From NCBI GenBank assembly GCA_025808415.1, contig CP075525.1, positions 752,001-816,000 of the forward strand: a DNA stretch of 64,000 nt, in the 5' to 3' direction. Source of the stretch: Cyclobacteriaceae bacterium (GTDB lineage Bacteria > Bacteroidota > Bacteroidia > Cytophagales > Cyclobacteriaceae). The position numbers were made by a program, and so were the translations under genes. Each line of letters starts with the position of its first letter. Position 1 is the first letter of the stretch. The notes beneath the pieces were generated by a model. That model was not told where the DNA came from, did no database searches, and was given only the letters and a program-made list of their open reading frames with translations. This document shows positions 17,336 through 25,653 of this stretch, one piece after another.

Positions 17336-18474
17336 CCCTGGTTTCGCTGTTGGTTGGGGTTACGCTTTTTATTTTTGCGTTTCTTGTTTTTCTTTTTTCC
17401 GGTACGCTGATATTTCTTGTCCAGGCGCTCCAGGTCGCTGTTCAGTGTTTGTACCGGAACCTTTACTTCCGCCACATCGGCTATAAGGGTGGCGGGTTTT
17501 TTGCCGGCTCGGTTCATTTCCAATACCTGGTTTACGCGATCCACATTAAGTGGGTACCAGGTATTTTCTTCACTAAAACCAAACCACATAATTTTTTTGA
17601 AGATGTCGGTTTTTTGAAGTTTGGCTTCACCTTGTTCGGTGAGCAGCGGGGTTTCAATTTTAGGTATATGCTGAAGTGCCTCCATGTAGGTTTCCAGCTC
17701 ATAATTCAGGCAGCACTTCAAGCGGCCGCATTGCCCGGATAATTTGCTGGGGTTTAATGATAAATTCTGATACCGGGCTGCACTGGTGGCTACATTTTTG
17801 AAATCACCTAACCAGGTTGAACAACAAAGTTCGCGTCCGCAAACCCCTATGCCGCCTAACCTTCCTGCTTCCTGGCGCAAACTGATCTGGCGCATCTCCA
17901 CGCGTATCTTAAATTCACCGGCAAGGATTTTTATAAGTTCACGAAAGTCTACACGGTCTTCGGCAGAATAGTAAAAAATTGCCTTGGTGTTGTCGGCCTG
18001 GTACTCAACATCCGAAAGCTTCATGTTTAATTTAAGGTCGCGGATAATTTCGCGGGTACGGTATAATGTCGGCAGTTCCCTCTTCTTTACCTCTTCAAAC
18101 TTTTCCAGGTCTTTGGTGTGTGCCAGCCGGTATATTTTTTTGATCTCATTGTCGTTGGCGATTTTCTTTTTCTGCATTTGCAGGCGAACAAGCTCACCCT
18201 GCAACGAAACAAATCCTAAATGGTGGCCATTAGGGATTTCGACAATTACCGCATCGCCTGTGGTAAGGTTAAGGTTGTCAATATTCCGGTAGAAGTCTTT
18301 CCGCCCATTTTTAAAACGTACTTCCACAATATTGAAGGTATCCTGCCCGGGCAACTCCATGTTTGAGAGCCAATCAAATACATTCATTTTATTGCATCCG
18401 CCCGTTTTGCAGGCCCCGTTATTTTTACAACCGGCTACTTTCCCATCTTTAGATGTTCCGCACGCACAACCCAT
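17332..18474 (-). CDS. ricT: PSP1/RicT-family protein
   Basis: 380 aa. The conserved PSP1 core covers about 95-280 and contains GRLGGIGVCGRELCCSTWL and SGQCGRLKCCLNYE, two CxxxxCC-like clusters typical of YaaT/RicT. In Bacillus RicT forms the Y-complex that binds iron-sulfur clusters and acts with RNase Y in mRNA maturation. The role in Bacteroidota is not settled. A separate Cys-rich N-terminus (seven Cys in the first 30 residues) may bind another metal. The C-terminus is very basic (KKKNKKRKNKKRN), consistent with RNA contact. It lies between purD and gldH. Confidence 0.85.
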   Translation of the reverse strand: MGCACGTSKDGKVAGCKNNGACKTGGCNKMNVFDWLSNMELPGQDTFNIVEVRFKNGRKDFYRNIDNLNLTTGDAVIVEIPNGHHLGFVSLQGELVRLQMQKKKIANDNEIKKIYRLAHTKDLEKFEEVKKRELPTLYRTREIIRDLKLNMKLSDVEYQADNTKAIFYYSAEDRVDFRELIKILAGEFKIRVEMRQISLRQEAGRLGGIGVCGRELCCSTWLGDFKNVATSAARYQNLSLNPSKLSGQCGRLKCCLNYELETYMEALQHIPKIETPLLTEQGEAKLQKTDIFKKIMWFGFSEENTWYPLNVDRVNQVLEMNRAGKKPATLIADVAEVKVPVQTLNSDLERLDKKYQRTGKKKNKKRKNKKRNPNQQRNQG

Positions 18475-18481
18475 ATTATAA

Positions 18482-19804
18482 TTAATTGAAAGGCTGAATT
18501 GGGTGATTAACTGAAGAATCAGACGGATAATTCAGCAAATCCTGTCCGATATCTTTTCTGAAATATAAGCCATCCCAGGTAAGTTTGGCAACCCCTTGAT
18601 AGGCTTTTTGCCGGGCCAACCCCAATTCGTTGGCCATGCCGGTTACGGCCAGCACACGACCACCATCAGTAGCCACCGCTTCACCTGACATTTTGGTGCC
18701 GGCATGAAAAACCAATGCGTCATTAGGCTGGTTAAGACCTTCTATAATCTTGCCTTTAGCATAGTCGCCCGGGTAACCACCCGAAACCATGACTACCGTA
18801 ACCGCGGTTTGGTCATCGGTTTCAATACGTTTTCCATGGAGTTCGCCTTTCGCGGCAGCCAACAACAGGGGTACAAAATCATTTTTTATGCGTGGTAGTA
18901 CTGCCTGGGTTTCCGGGTCGCCCATCCTCGCATTGTATTCAATTACAAAGGGGTTGCCCTGGCAATTCATTAGCCCGATAAATATAAAACCCCGGTAGTT
19001 TATACCTTCCTTTTGTAAGCCACTAATGGTTGGTTTTACGACTTCGTTTTCAACTTTTTGCATGAAGTCACTGTCGGCAAAAATCACAGGTGATACAGCG
19101 CCCATGCCTCCGGTATTCAGACCGGTATCGGCTTCGCCAATGCGTTTATAATCTTTTGCTTCCGGCAGTATGAGGTAATCGGTGCCATCGGTAAGCACAA
19201 AAACGGAAAGTTCAATACCGGACAAAAATTCTTCGACCAATACTTTTGCACTGGCTTCACCAAATTTTTTCTCTACCAACATTTCTGTCATTAGCTGCCG
19301 TGCTTCTAGTTTATCGTTTGTTATGATAACGCCCTTACCTGCTGCCAGGCCATCAGCTTTGAGCACAAGGGGCGGTTTACAAGCGTCCAGGTATGCCAGG
19401 GCTTCATTAATTTCAGGTGCTGTAAAGGTGCGTGCTTTAGCTGTTGGAATGTGGTGGCGCAGCATGAATTGTTTCGAGAAATCTTTACTGCCCTCCAACT
19501 GCGCTCCAATTTTACCTGGGCCAACCACGGGAATGGATTTCAGCTTATCATGTTGTTCAAAATAATCACGAATACCTTTTACCAGTGGTGCTTCCGGGCC
19601 AACTACTACCAAACCTATTTGGTGATCGAGACAAAACGTTGCCAGGTTTTCAAAGTCATCAACGGCAATGGCTACATTTTGTGCCATTGAACCTGTACCT
19701 GCGTTGCCCGGGGCAACATATAAGTTGTTGCAGTAAGGGCTTTGCTTAATCTTCCAGGCAAATGCATGTTCGCGGCCACCATTTCCAATAATCAGGATGT
19801 TCAT
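18482..19804 (-). CDS. purD: Phosphoribosylamine-glycine ligase (GAR synthetase)
   Basis: 440 aa, ATP-grasp enzyme of purine synthesis. The N-terminus MNILIIGNGGREHAFAWK, the PEAPLVKGI element, the ATP-grasp loop LKADGLAAGKGVI and the metal site EYNARMGDPETQ are all intact. It joins phosphoribosylamine and glycine in the second step of IMP synthesis. No other pur gene is nearby. The 8-bp gap to ricT points to co-transcription. The recQ terminator separates it from recQ. Confidence 0.96.
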   Translation of the reverse strand: MNILIIGNGGREHAFAWKIKQSPYCNNLYVAPGNAGTGSMAQNVAIAVDDFENLATFCLDHQIGLVVVGPEAPLVKGIRDYFEQHDKLKSIPVVGPGKIGAQLEGSKDFSKQFMLRHHIPTAKARTFTAPEINEALAYLDACKPPLVLKADGLAAGKGVIITNDKLEARQLMTEMLVEKKFGEASAKVLVEEFLSGIELSVFVLTDGTDYLILPEAKDYKRIGEADTGLNTGGMGAVSPVIFADSDFMQKVENEVVKPTISGLQKEGINYRGFIFIGLMNCQGNPFVIEYNARMGDPETQAVLPRIKNDFVPLLLAAAKGELHGKRIETDDQTAVTVVMVSGGYPGDYAKGKIIEGLNQPNDALVFHAGTKMSGEAVATDGGRVLAVTGMANELGLARQKAYQGVAKLTWDGLYFRKDIGQDLLNYPSDSSVNHPIQPFN

Positions 19805-19810
19805 ACGGGG

Positions 19811-19851
19811 TAAAAAATAAAAGGCCTCAAAGATATGAATTTGAGGCCTTT
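19811..19851 (-). terminator. Intrinsic terminator after recQ
   Basis: AAAGGCCTCAAA (19820-19831) and TTTGAGGCCTTT (19840-19851) form a perfect 12-bp stem with an 8-nt loop. On the minus strand it is followed by ATTTTTTA. It lies 18 bp beyond the recQ stop and just before purD. Confidence 0.85.
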
Positions 19852-19869
19852 CTGTTGAGTTTGGGGTTA

Positions 19870-22062
19870 TTAATGTGCGTATTCGCTCATAAAGTGGATG
19901 CGCATAAGCCTGATTTCTTCTTCCGAATAATCCGCAAGCGATTCATCGTTAAGTGCAGCTTCGAGGCTATCGGTTTCGGCATTCATAAAATAATCGTGAA
20001 TGTCATCCTGCTTTTGCGGATCGATCAGAGCCTCCAGGTAGTAATTCAGGTTTAGTTTGGTGCCCGAATAACAAATGTTTTCAATTTCAGTCAGCAATTC
20101 TTCAAACGAAAGGTGTGTTAACTCGGCAATTTCTTCCAGGTCAACTTTTTTATCGATTTGCTGAATGATCAGGATTTTTGTTTTCGATTTATTAACGGAA
20201 GATTTTACAACAACTTCGGTGGCTGTTTCTATTTCGTTTTCGTCAACATAGTTTTGGATCAGTTCGAGAAACTCTTTTCCGAACTTATTTACCTTGCCCA
20301 TGCCCACCCCATTTACCGAGGCCAAATCTTCTTTGGTTGTAGGATAGGTAGTGGCCATTTCTTCCAGCGATGGGTCCTGGAAGATTACATATGGCGGAAG
20401 GTTTTTCTCTTTGGCGATTTTTTTACGCAGGCTTTTCAGCATTTCAAAGAGTGCGCTGTCGTACGATTTGGCATTTACCGGTGCCTTTTCAGATGATACT
20501 TCTTCATCCTCAACATCAGTGGTAAAGTCGTGGTCGCGGGCCAGCTCGATAGGTACTGGTTTTTTCAGGAAGGCCTCGCCCCGTTTCGAAAGTTTAAGTA
20601 CGCCAATGTTTTCGATGTCTTTATCTAAGTATTGATAGATTAGTGCTTGCCGGATGACGGATTTCCAAAAGTCTGCATCTTCATGGCTACCGGTACTAAA
20701 AATAGGAAGATCGAAATGGCCGTAACTTTTTACATATTCATCTTCAACGCCACGGATGACATGCACCAAATGGTTAAGGCCAAAGCGTTCGTTGGTTTGT
20801 TTCACGGCCTGCAGCACTGTCTTTACGGCCTCCATGCCGTCAAACCGTTCGCGTGGGTGCACACAATTGTCGCACATGCCGCAATTATCTTCTTTAAATT
20901 CCTCACCGAAGTAATGCAGCAATTGCCTTCTGCGGCAAACCGGTGACTCGGCATAGTACTCCATCTCCTGCAACAGGATGCGGGCATTTTCGCGCTCTTG
21001 GACCGATTTATCTTTATTGAATTTTTCCAGTTTGTTCAGGTCGTTATGGCTGTAGAACATGAGGCAATGCCCCTCCAGGCCATCGCGACCGGAGCGACCG
21101 GTTTCCTGGTAATAACCTTCAAGCGATTTGGGAACATCATAATGCACGACAAAGCGTACATCGGGTTTATCAATGCCCATGCCGAAGGCAATGGTTGCCA
21201 CAATAATGTCAACTTCTTCGTTCAGGAAGTCATCCTGGTTTTTTTCGCGTACATCAGCATCGAGCCCGGCATGGTATGGTGCTGCCTTAAATCCATTAAC
21301 CGATAACAGGTTTGCAATCTCTTCAACTTTTTTTCGGCTCAGGCAGTACACAATACCGGATTTGCCTTTGTTGTCGCGCAGGAATTTGATCAGCTGCTTT
21401 TTGGTTTCTTTTTTCGGCCGAACTTCGTAATAAAGATTTTTACGGTTAAACGATGAAAGAAAAATATCAGCTTCTTCCATCTGAAGGTTTTTCTGGATGT
21501 CAAGCTGAACCTTGGGTGTGGCCGTAGCGGTAAGCGCTACAACCGGAAGGTTGCCCAACTGTTGAATCATGGTTTTGATCTTGCGGTACTCCGGGCGGAA
21601 GTCGTGCCCCCACTCGGATATGCAATGGGCTTCATCAATAGCCACAAACGAAACCGTTACTTTCTTTAGAAACTCAATATTCTCTTCTTTGGTAAGTGAT
21701 TCCGGAGCGACATAAAGCAATTTAACATCGCCATTCACACAATCTTTTTTAAGCCGCGTTATTTCCCCTTTGGTAAGGGTTGAATTTAGAAAGCGTGCAT
21801 TAACACCATAGCCGAAGAGTTGATCAACCTGGTTTTTCATCAAGGCAATAAGCGGAGAGATCACAATGGCCAAACCGTCTGACATCAAAGCCGGCAATTG
21901 ATAACATAATGATTTGCCTGCCCCGGTGGGCATGATTACAAACGTATTTTTACCGTCCAGTATATTTCGGATAATGGTTTCCTGGTTGCCCCGAAAAGTG
22001 GAATAACCAAAAACCTCTTTTAGCTTAAGTTTTAATTCATCTTTCTCTTCAACCACCATCAT
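19870..22062 (-). CDS. recQ: ATP-dependent DNA helicase RecQ
   Basis: 730 aa. The helicase core has Walker A MPTGAGKS (44-51), DEAH at 143-146 and motif VI QETGRSGRDG near 340. The zinc-binding subdomain follows with CRRRQLLHYFG and NCGMCDNC (about 375-400), then a winged-helix RQC domain and an HRDC domain (about 520-605). A C-terminal extension of about 120 residues, acidic at its end, is usual for Bacteroidota RecQ. It unwinds 3'-tailed DNA in recombination and fork repair. A terminator follows the gene. Confidence 0.95.
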   Translation of the reverse strand: MMVVEEKDELKLKLKEVFGYSTFRGNQETIIRNILDGKNTFVIMPTGAGKSLCYQLPALMSDGLAIVISPLIALMKNQVDQLFGYGVNARFLNSTLTKGEITRLKKDCVNGDVKLLYVAPESLTKEENIEFLKKVTVSFVAIDEAHCISEWGHDFRPEYRKIKTMIQQLGNLPVVALTATATPKVQLDIQKNLQMEEADIFLSSFNRKNLYYEVRPKKETKKQLIKFLRDNKGKSGIVYCLSRKKVEEIANLLSVNGFKAAPYHAGLDADVREKNQDDFLNEEVDIIVATIAFGMGIDKPDVRFVVHYDVPKSLEGYYQETGRSGRDGLEGHCLMFYSHNDLNKLEKFNKDKSVQERENARILLQEMEYYAESPVCRRRQLLHYFGEEFKEDNCGMCDNCVHPRERFDGMEAVKTVLQAVKQTNERFGLNHLVHVIRGVEDEYVKSYGHFDLPIFSTGSHEDADFWKSVIRQALIYQYLDKDIENIGVLKLSKRGEAFLKKPVPIELARDHDFTTDVEDEEVSSEKAPVNAKSYDSALFEMLKSLRKKIAKEKNLPPYVIFQDPSLEEMATTYPTTKEDLASVNGVGMGKVNKFGKEFLELIQNYVDENEIETATEVVVKSSVNKSKTKILIIQQIDKKVDLEEIAELTHLSFEELLTEIENICYSGTKLNLNYYLEALIDPQKQDDIHDYFMNAETDSLEAALNDESLADYSEEEIRLMRIHFMSEYAH

Positions 22063-22098
22063 AATCGTCTATTCCAAAAAGTTAGTATCAATTTCTTG

Positions 22099-22106
22099 TA
22101 TCTTTG
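22099..22106 (+). promoter_or_regulatory. Putative kdsD promoter -7 element
   Basis: TATCTTTG matches TAnnTTTG exactly. It covers the upstream TTG at 22104, so transcription from here would begin after that codon. This favours the TTG at 22137 as the start of the isomerase gene. Confidence 0.4.
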
Positions 22107-22136
22107 TCTGTATCAAAGCTAACTGCCGAAACAGAA

Positions 22137-23105
22137 TTGAATATAGCAAAAAATATCAAAAACATTGCACAGGAAGTTTTATTAAATGAATCCCGTGCAA
22201 TTGAAAACCTGGTACAATTAATTGACAACGATTTCGAAGCCTGTGTTAAAGAAATTTATTCTTTAAAAGGCCGCGTTGTCGTTACAGGCATTGGTAAAAG
22301 CGCCATAATTGCCAATAAAATTGTGGCTACGCTTAATTCCACCGGAACCCCGGCCATTTTTATGCATGCTGCCGATGCCATTCATGGCGATTTGGGCATG
22401 ATTCAAAAGGAAGACCTTGTGATCTGCATTTCAAAAAGCGGTAATACGCCCGAAATTAAGGTGCTTGTACCGCTGTTAAAACGAAGGGGCTCAAAACTTG
22501 TTGCTTTGGTAAGCAATACAAATTCATACCTGGCCCAACAAGCCGATTTCATTTTAAATGCAACGATTGCGGAAGAAGCCTGCCCGAATAACCTTGCACC
22601 TACCACCAGCACAACGGCACACCTGGCCTTGGGCGATGCACTTGCCATAAGCTTGCTTGAGCTTCGCAATTTTTCCAGTGCCGACTTTGCCCAGTATCAT
22701 CCGGGCGGATCGTTAGGGAAACAGCTCTACCTAAAGGTGTCGGATATTGTATCGGGTAATGCTATTCCGCTGGTGAGGCCCGATGCCCCATTAAAAGATG
22801 TGATCATTGAGATATCATCAAAGCGATTGGGCTGCACAGCCGTGGTGGACGAGCAGAATAAACTGTTGGGGATTATTACCGATGGTGATTTGAGAAGGAT
22901 GTTGCAAAAAGAAACCAATCTTGCCGGCATCAAAGCAACTGATATTATGACAGTCAGCCCGAAAACTATAGCGAAAGATGAATTTGCCGTAAAGGCTTTG
23001 CATCAAATGCAGGAAAACAGTATTACCCAGTTAGTTGTGCTGGACAATAACCAACTGGCAGGGTTTATCCATTTACATGATTTATTAAAAGAGGGCATTG
23101 TGTAA
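22137..23105 (+). CDS. kdsD: Arabinose-5-phosphate isomerase (KpsF/GutQ/KdsD family)
   Basis: 322 aa from TTG 22137 (MNIAKNIKNIAQEVLL); the frame opens at TTG 22104 but that codon lies inside a -7 promoter box. The SIS domain (about 30-170) has GRVVVTGIGKSAIIANK and the substrate loop ISKSGNTPE. Two CBS repeats follow (about 200-322; VVDEQNKLLGIITDGDLRR and LVVLDNNQLAGFIHLHDL). It converts ribulose-5-phosphate to arabinose-5-phosphate, the first step to Kdo for lipopolysaccharide. It is followed by manC, so the pair supplies cell-surface sugars. Confidence 0.9.
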   Translation: MNIAKNIKNIAQEVLLNESRAIENLVQLIDNDFEACVKEIYSLKGRVVVTGIGKSAIIANKIVATLNSTGTPAIFMHAADAIHGDLGMIQKEDLVICISKSGNTPEIKVLVPLLKRRGSKLVALVSNTNSYLAQQADFILNATIAEEACPNNLAPTTSTTAHLALGDALAISLLELRNFSSADFAQYHPGGSLGKQLYLKVSDIVSGNAIPLVRPDAPLKDVIIEISSKRLGCTAVVDEQNKLLGIITDGDLRRMLQKETNLAGIKATDIMTVSPKTIAKDEFAVKALHQMQENSITQLVVLDNNQLAGFIHLHDLLKEGIV

Positions 23106-23126
23106 TCCCCTATTCAAACGTTAAGC

Positions 23127-24206
23127 ATGAAAAAAAATCTTTATGTAGTGTTAATGGCCGGTGGCGTGGGTGTCCGCTTTTGGCCATATAGTCGCAATGC
23201 AAAGCCTAAGCAGTTTTTGGATGTGCTTGGTATAGGCAAATCACTCCTTCAGTCAACCTACGAAAGGTTTTTACCTATTTGTGCAAAGGAGAATATTTAT
23301 ATCGTAACGCATGAAGAACACGCTCATCTGGTAAAGGAACAATTGCCCGAGGTTAGCGACAACCAGGTATTGGCTGAGCCCATGCGCAAAAACACAGCCG
23401 CCTGTATTGCTTATGCCAGTTATAAAATACGGCAACAAAATGCCGATGCCGTTATTGTGGTAAGCCCTTCTGATCATTTGATTTTAAAAGAAAGCGAATT
23501 CATAAGTACCATTTCAAAAGCTGTTGACCAAGCGCAGGATCATGACAAGTTGATCACGTTGGGCATAACGCCCACACGACCTGAAACAGGTTACGGTTAC
23601 ATCCAGTTTATTCCCGAAAAGAAAATCTTGAAAAAGGTTAAAACCTTTACCGAGAAACCGGAACTATCATTGGCGAAGAAATTCCTGGAGAGTGGGGACT
23701 TTGTATGGAACTCCGGAATTTTTATCTGGGGTGTGAAAGCCATTATTGCTGCACTACAGGAGCATCTTCCTGAAATGGCAGAAGTTTTTGAAGAAAATTT
23801 AGAGCAATTCGGAACCGACCAGGAGAAGAACGCCATTTCAAAAATTTACACCCAGTGTAAAAGCATTTCCATCGACTATGGCATTATGGAAAAGGCCACC
23901 AATGTGTATGTGTGCCAGGCTAATTTCAGTTGGTCAGATTTGGGTTCGTGGAATTCCATTCATGATATCTCTGCCAAAGACAAAGAGAATAACACCACTA
24001 CCGGACAGGTATTAGTATATGATACACGCAACTCGATTATCCGCTCCTCTACACCGGGGCGGTTACTGATTGCCCAGGGCCTGAACGGCTACCTGGTTGG
24101 TGAGTTTGGCAACGTAATTATCGTTTGCGAAAAAGAGCGGGAAGATTTATTCCGGCAGTTTGTAAATGATGTAAAGGCTATGAAAGGTGGAGGGGAGTTT
24201 TTGTAG
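23127..24206 (+). CDS. manC: Mannose-1-phosphate guanylyltransferase
   Basis: 359 aa, a single GT-A nucleotidyltransferase domain without the isomerase half seen in long ManC proteins. Motifs are VLMAGGVGVRFWPYSR, KPKQFLDVLG, VVSPSDHLI (metal-binding Asp), FTEKPE and FVWNSGIFIW. It makes GDP-mannose from mannose-1-phosphate and GTP, a precursor for surface glycans such as the locus at 35-47 kb. It lies 21 bp after kdsD. Confidence 0.93.
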   Translation: MKKNLYVVLMAGGVGVRFWPYSRNAKPKQFLDVLGIGKSLLQSTYERFLPICAKENIYIVTHEEHAHLVKEQLPEVSDNQVLAEPMRKNTAACIAYASYKIRQQNADAVIVVSPSDHLILKESEFISTISKAVDQAQDHDKLITLGITPTRPETGYGYIQFIPEKKILKKVKTFTEKPELSLAKKFLESGDFVWNSGIFIWGVKAIIAALQEHLPEMAEVFEENLEQFGTDQEKNAISKIYTQCKSISIDYGIMEKATNVYVCQANFSWSDLGSWNSIHDISAKDKENNTTTGQVLVYDTRNSIIRSSTPGRLLIAQGLNGYLVGEFGNVIIVCEKEREDLFRQFVNDVKAMKGGGEFL

Positions 24207-24376
24207 AATTGGTGTCAACTAAGGCTAATCCCATTCTTCCCGGAGTTTTTGTTGATAGGTATGGCCAGTACTTCCTAAACAGCGAGGAAAGTTTTCAAAT
24301 TATTAAGAACGCAGTAACCCCATTTTGTTACCTGATATCCTTAAATGGTACATGCATACCTTTTTTCAAATATTAT

Positions 24377-24628
24377 TCATTTTCCCTTTCTAATACGAAT
24401 CGAAGTGAAGAATTCCGGAAGGGTTAGCCCGTGGATATTCAGGATTTTTAACAGGCTTTTAATGGTGATGTTAACTTTTCCTTTTTCCATTCGCCAATAT
24501 TGCATACGTGGTAAATCCTGGTCATGCGCGAAAGTTTCATAGCTTGAATACCCAGCTTCTTTGCGAAGTTCTGCCAAACGTTCACCGATTTGCTTCAGAG
24601 TAAGGTTTAGAATTTCATCCTCTTTCAC
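24377..24628 (-). CDS. Small XRE-family HTH transcriptional regulator
   Basis: 83 aa, a single Cro/C1-type helix-turn-helix: IGERLAELRKEAGYSSYETFA forms helices 1-2, RMQYWRMEKGKVNITIKSLLKIL the recognition and following helices, ending ...PEFFTS. There is no effector or dimerisation domain beyond the HTH. It is divergent from the Cys-rich lipoprotein/ABC cluster at 24780-27123, and the 150-bp spacer holds two palindromes that could be operators. It is a likely regulator of that cluster, by position only. Confidence 0.78.
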   Translation of the reverse strand: MKEDEILNLTLKQIGERLAELRKEAGYSSYETFAHDQDLPRMQYWRMEKGKVNITIKSLLKILNIHGLTLPEFFTSIRIRKGK

Positions 24629-24674
24629 GGGGTGAAAATTCCATACAAATAGCCTTATTAGTTACACCTTATGA

Positions 24675-24694
24675 GTATCCACCTTTTGTGATAC
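24675..24694. promoter_or_regulatory. Inverted repeat in the divergent spacer
   Basis: GTATC (24675-24679) and GATAC (24690-24694) are separated by 10 nt, in the spacer between the XRE regulator and the Cys-rich lipoprotein gene. The arrangement suits a dimeric HTH protein but is short enough to be chance. Confidence 0.3.
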
Positions 24695-24721
24695 ATATTT
24701 TTTTCAGTTACGTTCAGTCAT

Positions 24722-24733
24722 GTTTTGCAAAAC
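24722..24733. promoter_or_regulatory. 12-bp perfect palindrome, operator candidate
   Basis: GTTTTGCAAAAC is self-complementary and lies 46 bp before the likely lipoprotein start at 24780, where a repressor site would act. Confidence 0.35.
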
Positions 24734-24779
24734 CCCCACTGTGCCCGACAGATTTCGGGTTACTAATAAATTTAAAACC

Positions 24780-25376
24780 ATGAAAAATTTTAATGTGATT
24801 TCATTTATTATAGTTATTCTTGTGGTATCCTGTTCACCAAGCCATGAGATGGATTCTCAACTGGATGAAATGCTGAACAATTATTTAAACTCATCGTCAT
24901 TCTATGACTTAGGTATAGAAAAGTCGAATCTGGATTTAGTGAGTTTCCAAAGAGGAATGACCCAATCACAACGTAATTCGTTTTCAATATCTCTAAAATC
25001 TAGATCAAATCAGTTCATAATCGGAGTAGTAAAATCATCTGGTGATTTTGGTTCATTTTTAGTAACTGTTGAAAAAGATGTATATACAGATGATAAGGTT
25101 ATTTTTAATGAAGGTAGGTTTTACGCTAATTATACCTTTTACAATCAAAAGTCAACTTTTGGAATGAAGATTGAAAATTCAATCGTGACGGAGTTTAGGG
25201 ATGACCCAAAACAATCCTCTCTTAGATGCAATGGTATGATAGATGTGTTGGATTGTGCCGCCAGGCATATTGATAGTATGCGTACAATTGCCCGACTATC
25301 CTGCTATGCGACTATCGGGACTTGTTTGGCAATAGAGATGGCAGATTGTATTTTGGATGGTTGCGCTAATCTTTAA
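24780..25376 (+). CDS. Lipoprotein with six-cysteine C-terminal tail, bacteriocin-like candidate
   Basis: 198 aa from ATG 24780; the frame opens at 24720 but the first 20 residues (MFCKTPTVPDRFRV...) do not look like a secretion signal, whereas MKNFNVISFIIVILVVSC is a clear lipoprotein or signal sequence with lipobox Cys18. The middle (about 55-140) is beta-strand-rich and polar. The last 50 residues hold six cysteines (LRC, LDC, LSC, GTC, ADC, DGC) in a helical, fairly hydrophobic stretch, like disulfide-bonded or modified bacteriocins. No family was recognised. It heads an AT-rich cluster with a PLDc_N-like membrane protein and an ABC exporter. A secreted toxin precursor is an inference; an extracytoplasmic sensor is the main alternative. 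Confidence 0.6.
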   Translation: MKNFNVISFIIVILVVSCSPSHEMDSQLDEMLNNYLNSSSFYDLGIEKSNLDLVSFQRGMTQSQRNSFSISLKSRSNQFIIGVVKSSGDFGSFLVTVEKDVYTDDKVIFNEGRFYANYTFYNQKSTFGMKIENSIVTEFRDDPKQSSLRCNGMIDVLDCAARHIDSMRTIARLSCYATIGTCLAIEMADCILDGCANL

Positions 25377-25387
25377 AATATTAAGAA

Positions 25388-25597
25388 ATGGAAGCCTTAA
25401 TTAAATTGATGATTATCTTCATCCTAAATATAGCGATAGCCTTATTCGTTATCGTAAGGATTTATAGATCAGAACACTTAAGATTAGAGATAAAGTCAGT
25501 TTTATATCTAATATCAGTTCTTTTTCCTATTTTAGGCTTGCTTGCATTTTTGATCTTTGCTAAGCCCAAATACCAGAGTCAAAAAGAGTTTGATTAA
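25388..25597 (+). CDS. PLDc_N-like two-helix membrane protein, possible immunity protein
   Basis: 69 aa. Two hydrophobic helices (about 5-24 and 37-58) surround a charged loop (RIYRSEHLRLEIKS), and the second helix reads LISVLFPILGLLAFLIFAK, the pattern of the phospholipase D N-terminal (PLDc_N) membrane domain without any nuclease part. Small PLDc_N proteins such as B. subtilis YxlE lie directly upstream of ABC transporter genes (yxlF, yxlG) linked to toxin resistance. The same order occurs here, 12 bp after the Cys-rich lipoprotein and 57 bp before the ATPase. An immunity role is inferred. Confidence 0.62.
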   Translation: MEALIKLMIIFILNIAIALFVIVRIYRSEHLRLEIKSVLYLISVLFPILGLLAFLIFAKPKYQSQKEFD

Positions 25598-25653
25598 ATG
25601 GTGATAACTGAAGGTAGAGGCAATTAGTCTCTGCCTTCAAAATAATTCTACGA

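Noticed and set aside
24209..24427. 72-aa plus-strand frame between manC and the XRE gene
   Set aside because: It has no recognisable domain, and its 3' part overlaps the well-supported HTH gene antisense. It is probably non-coding.
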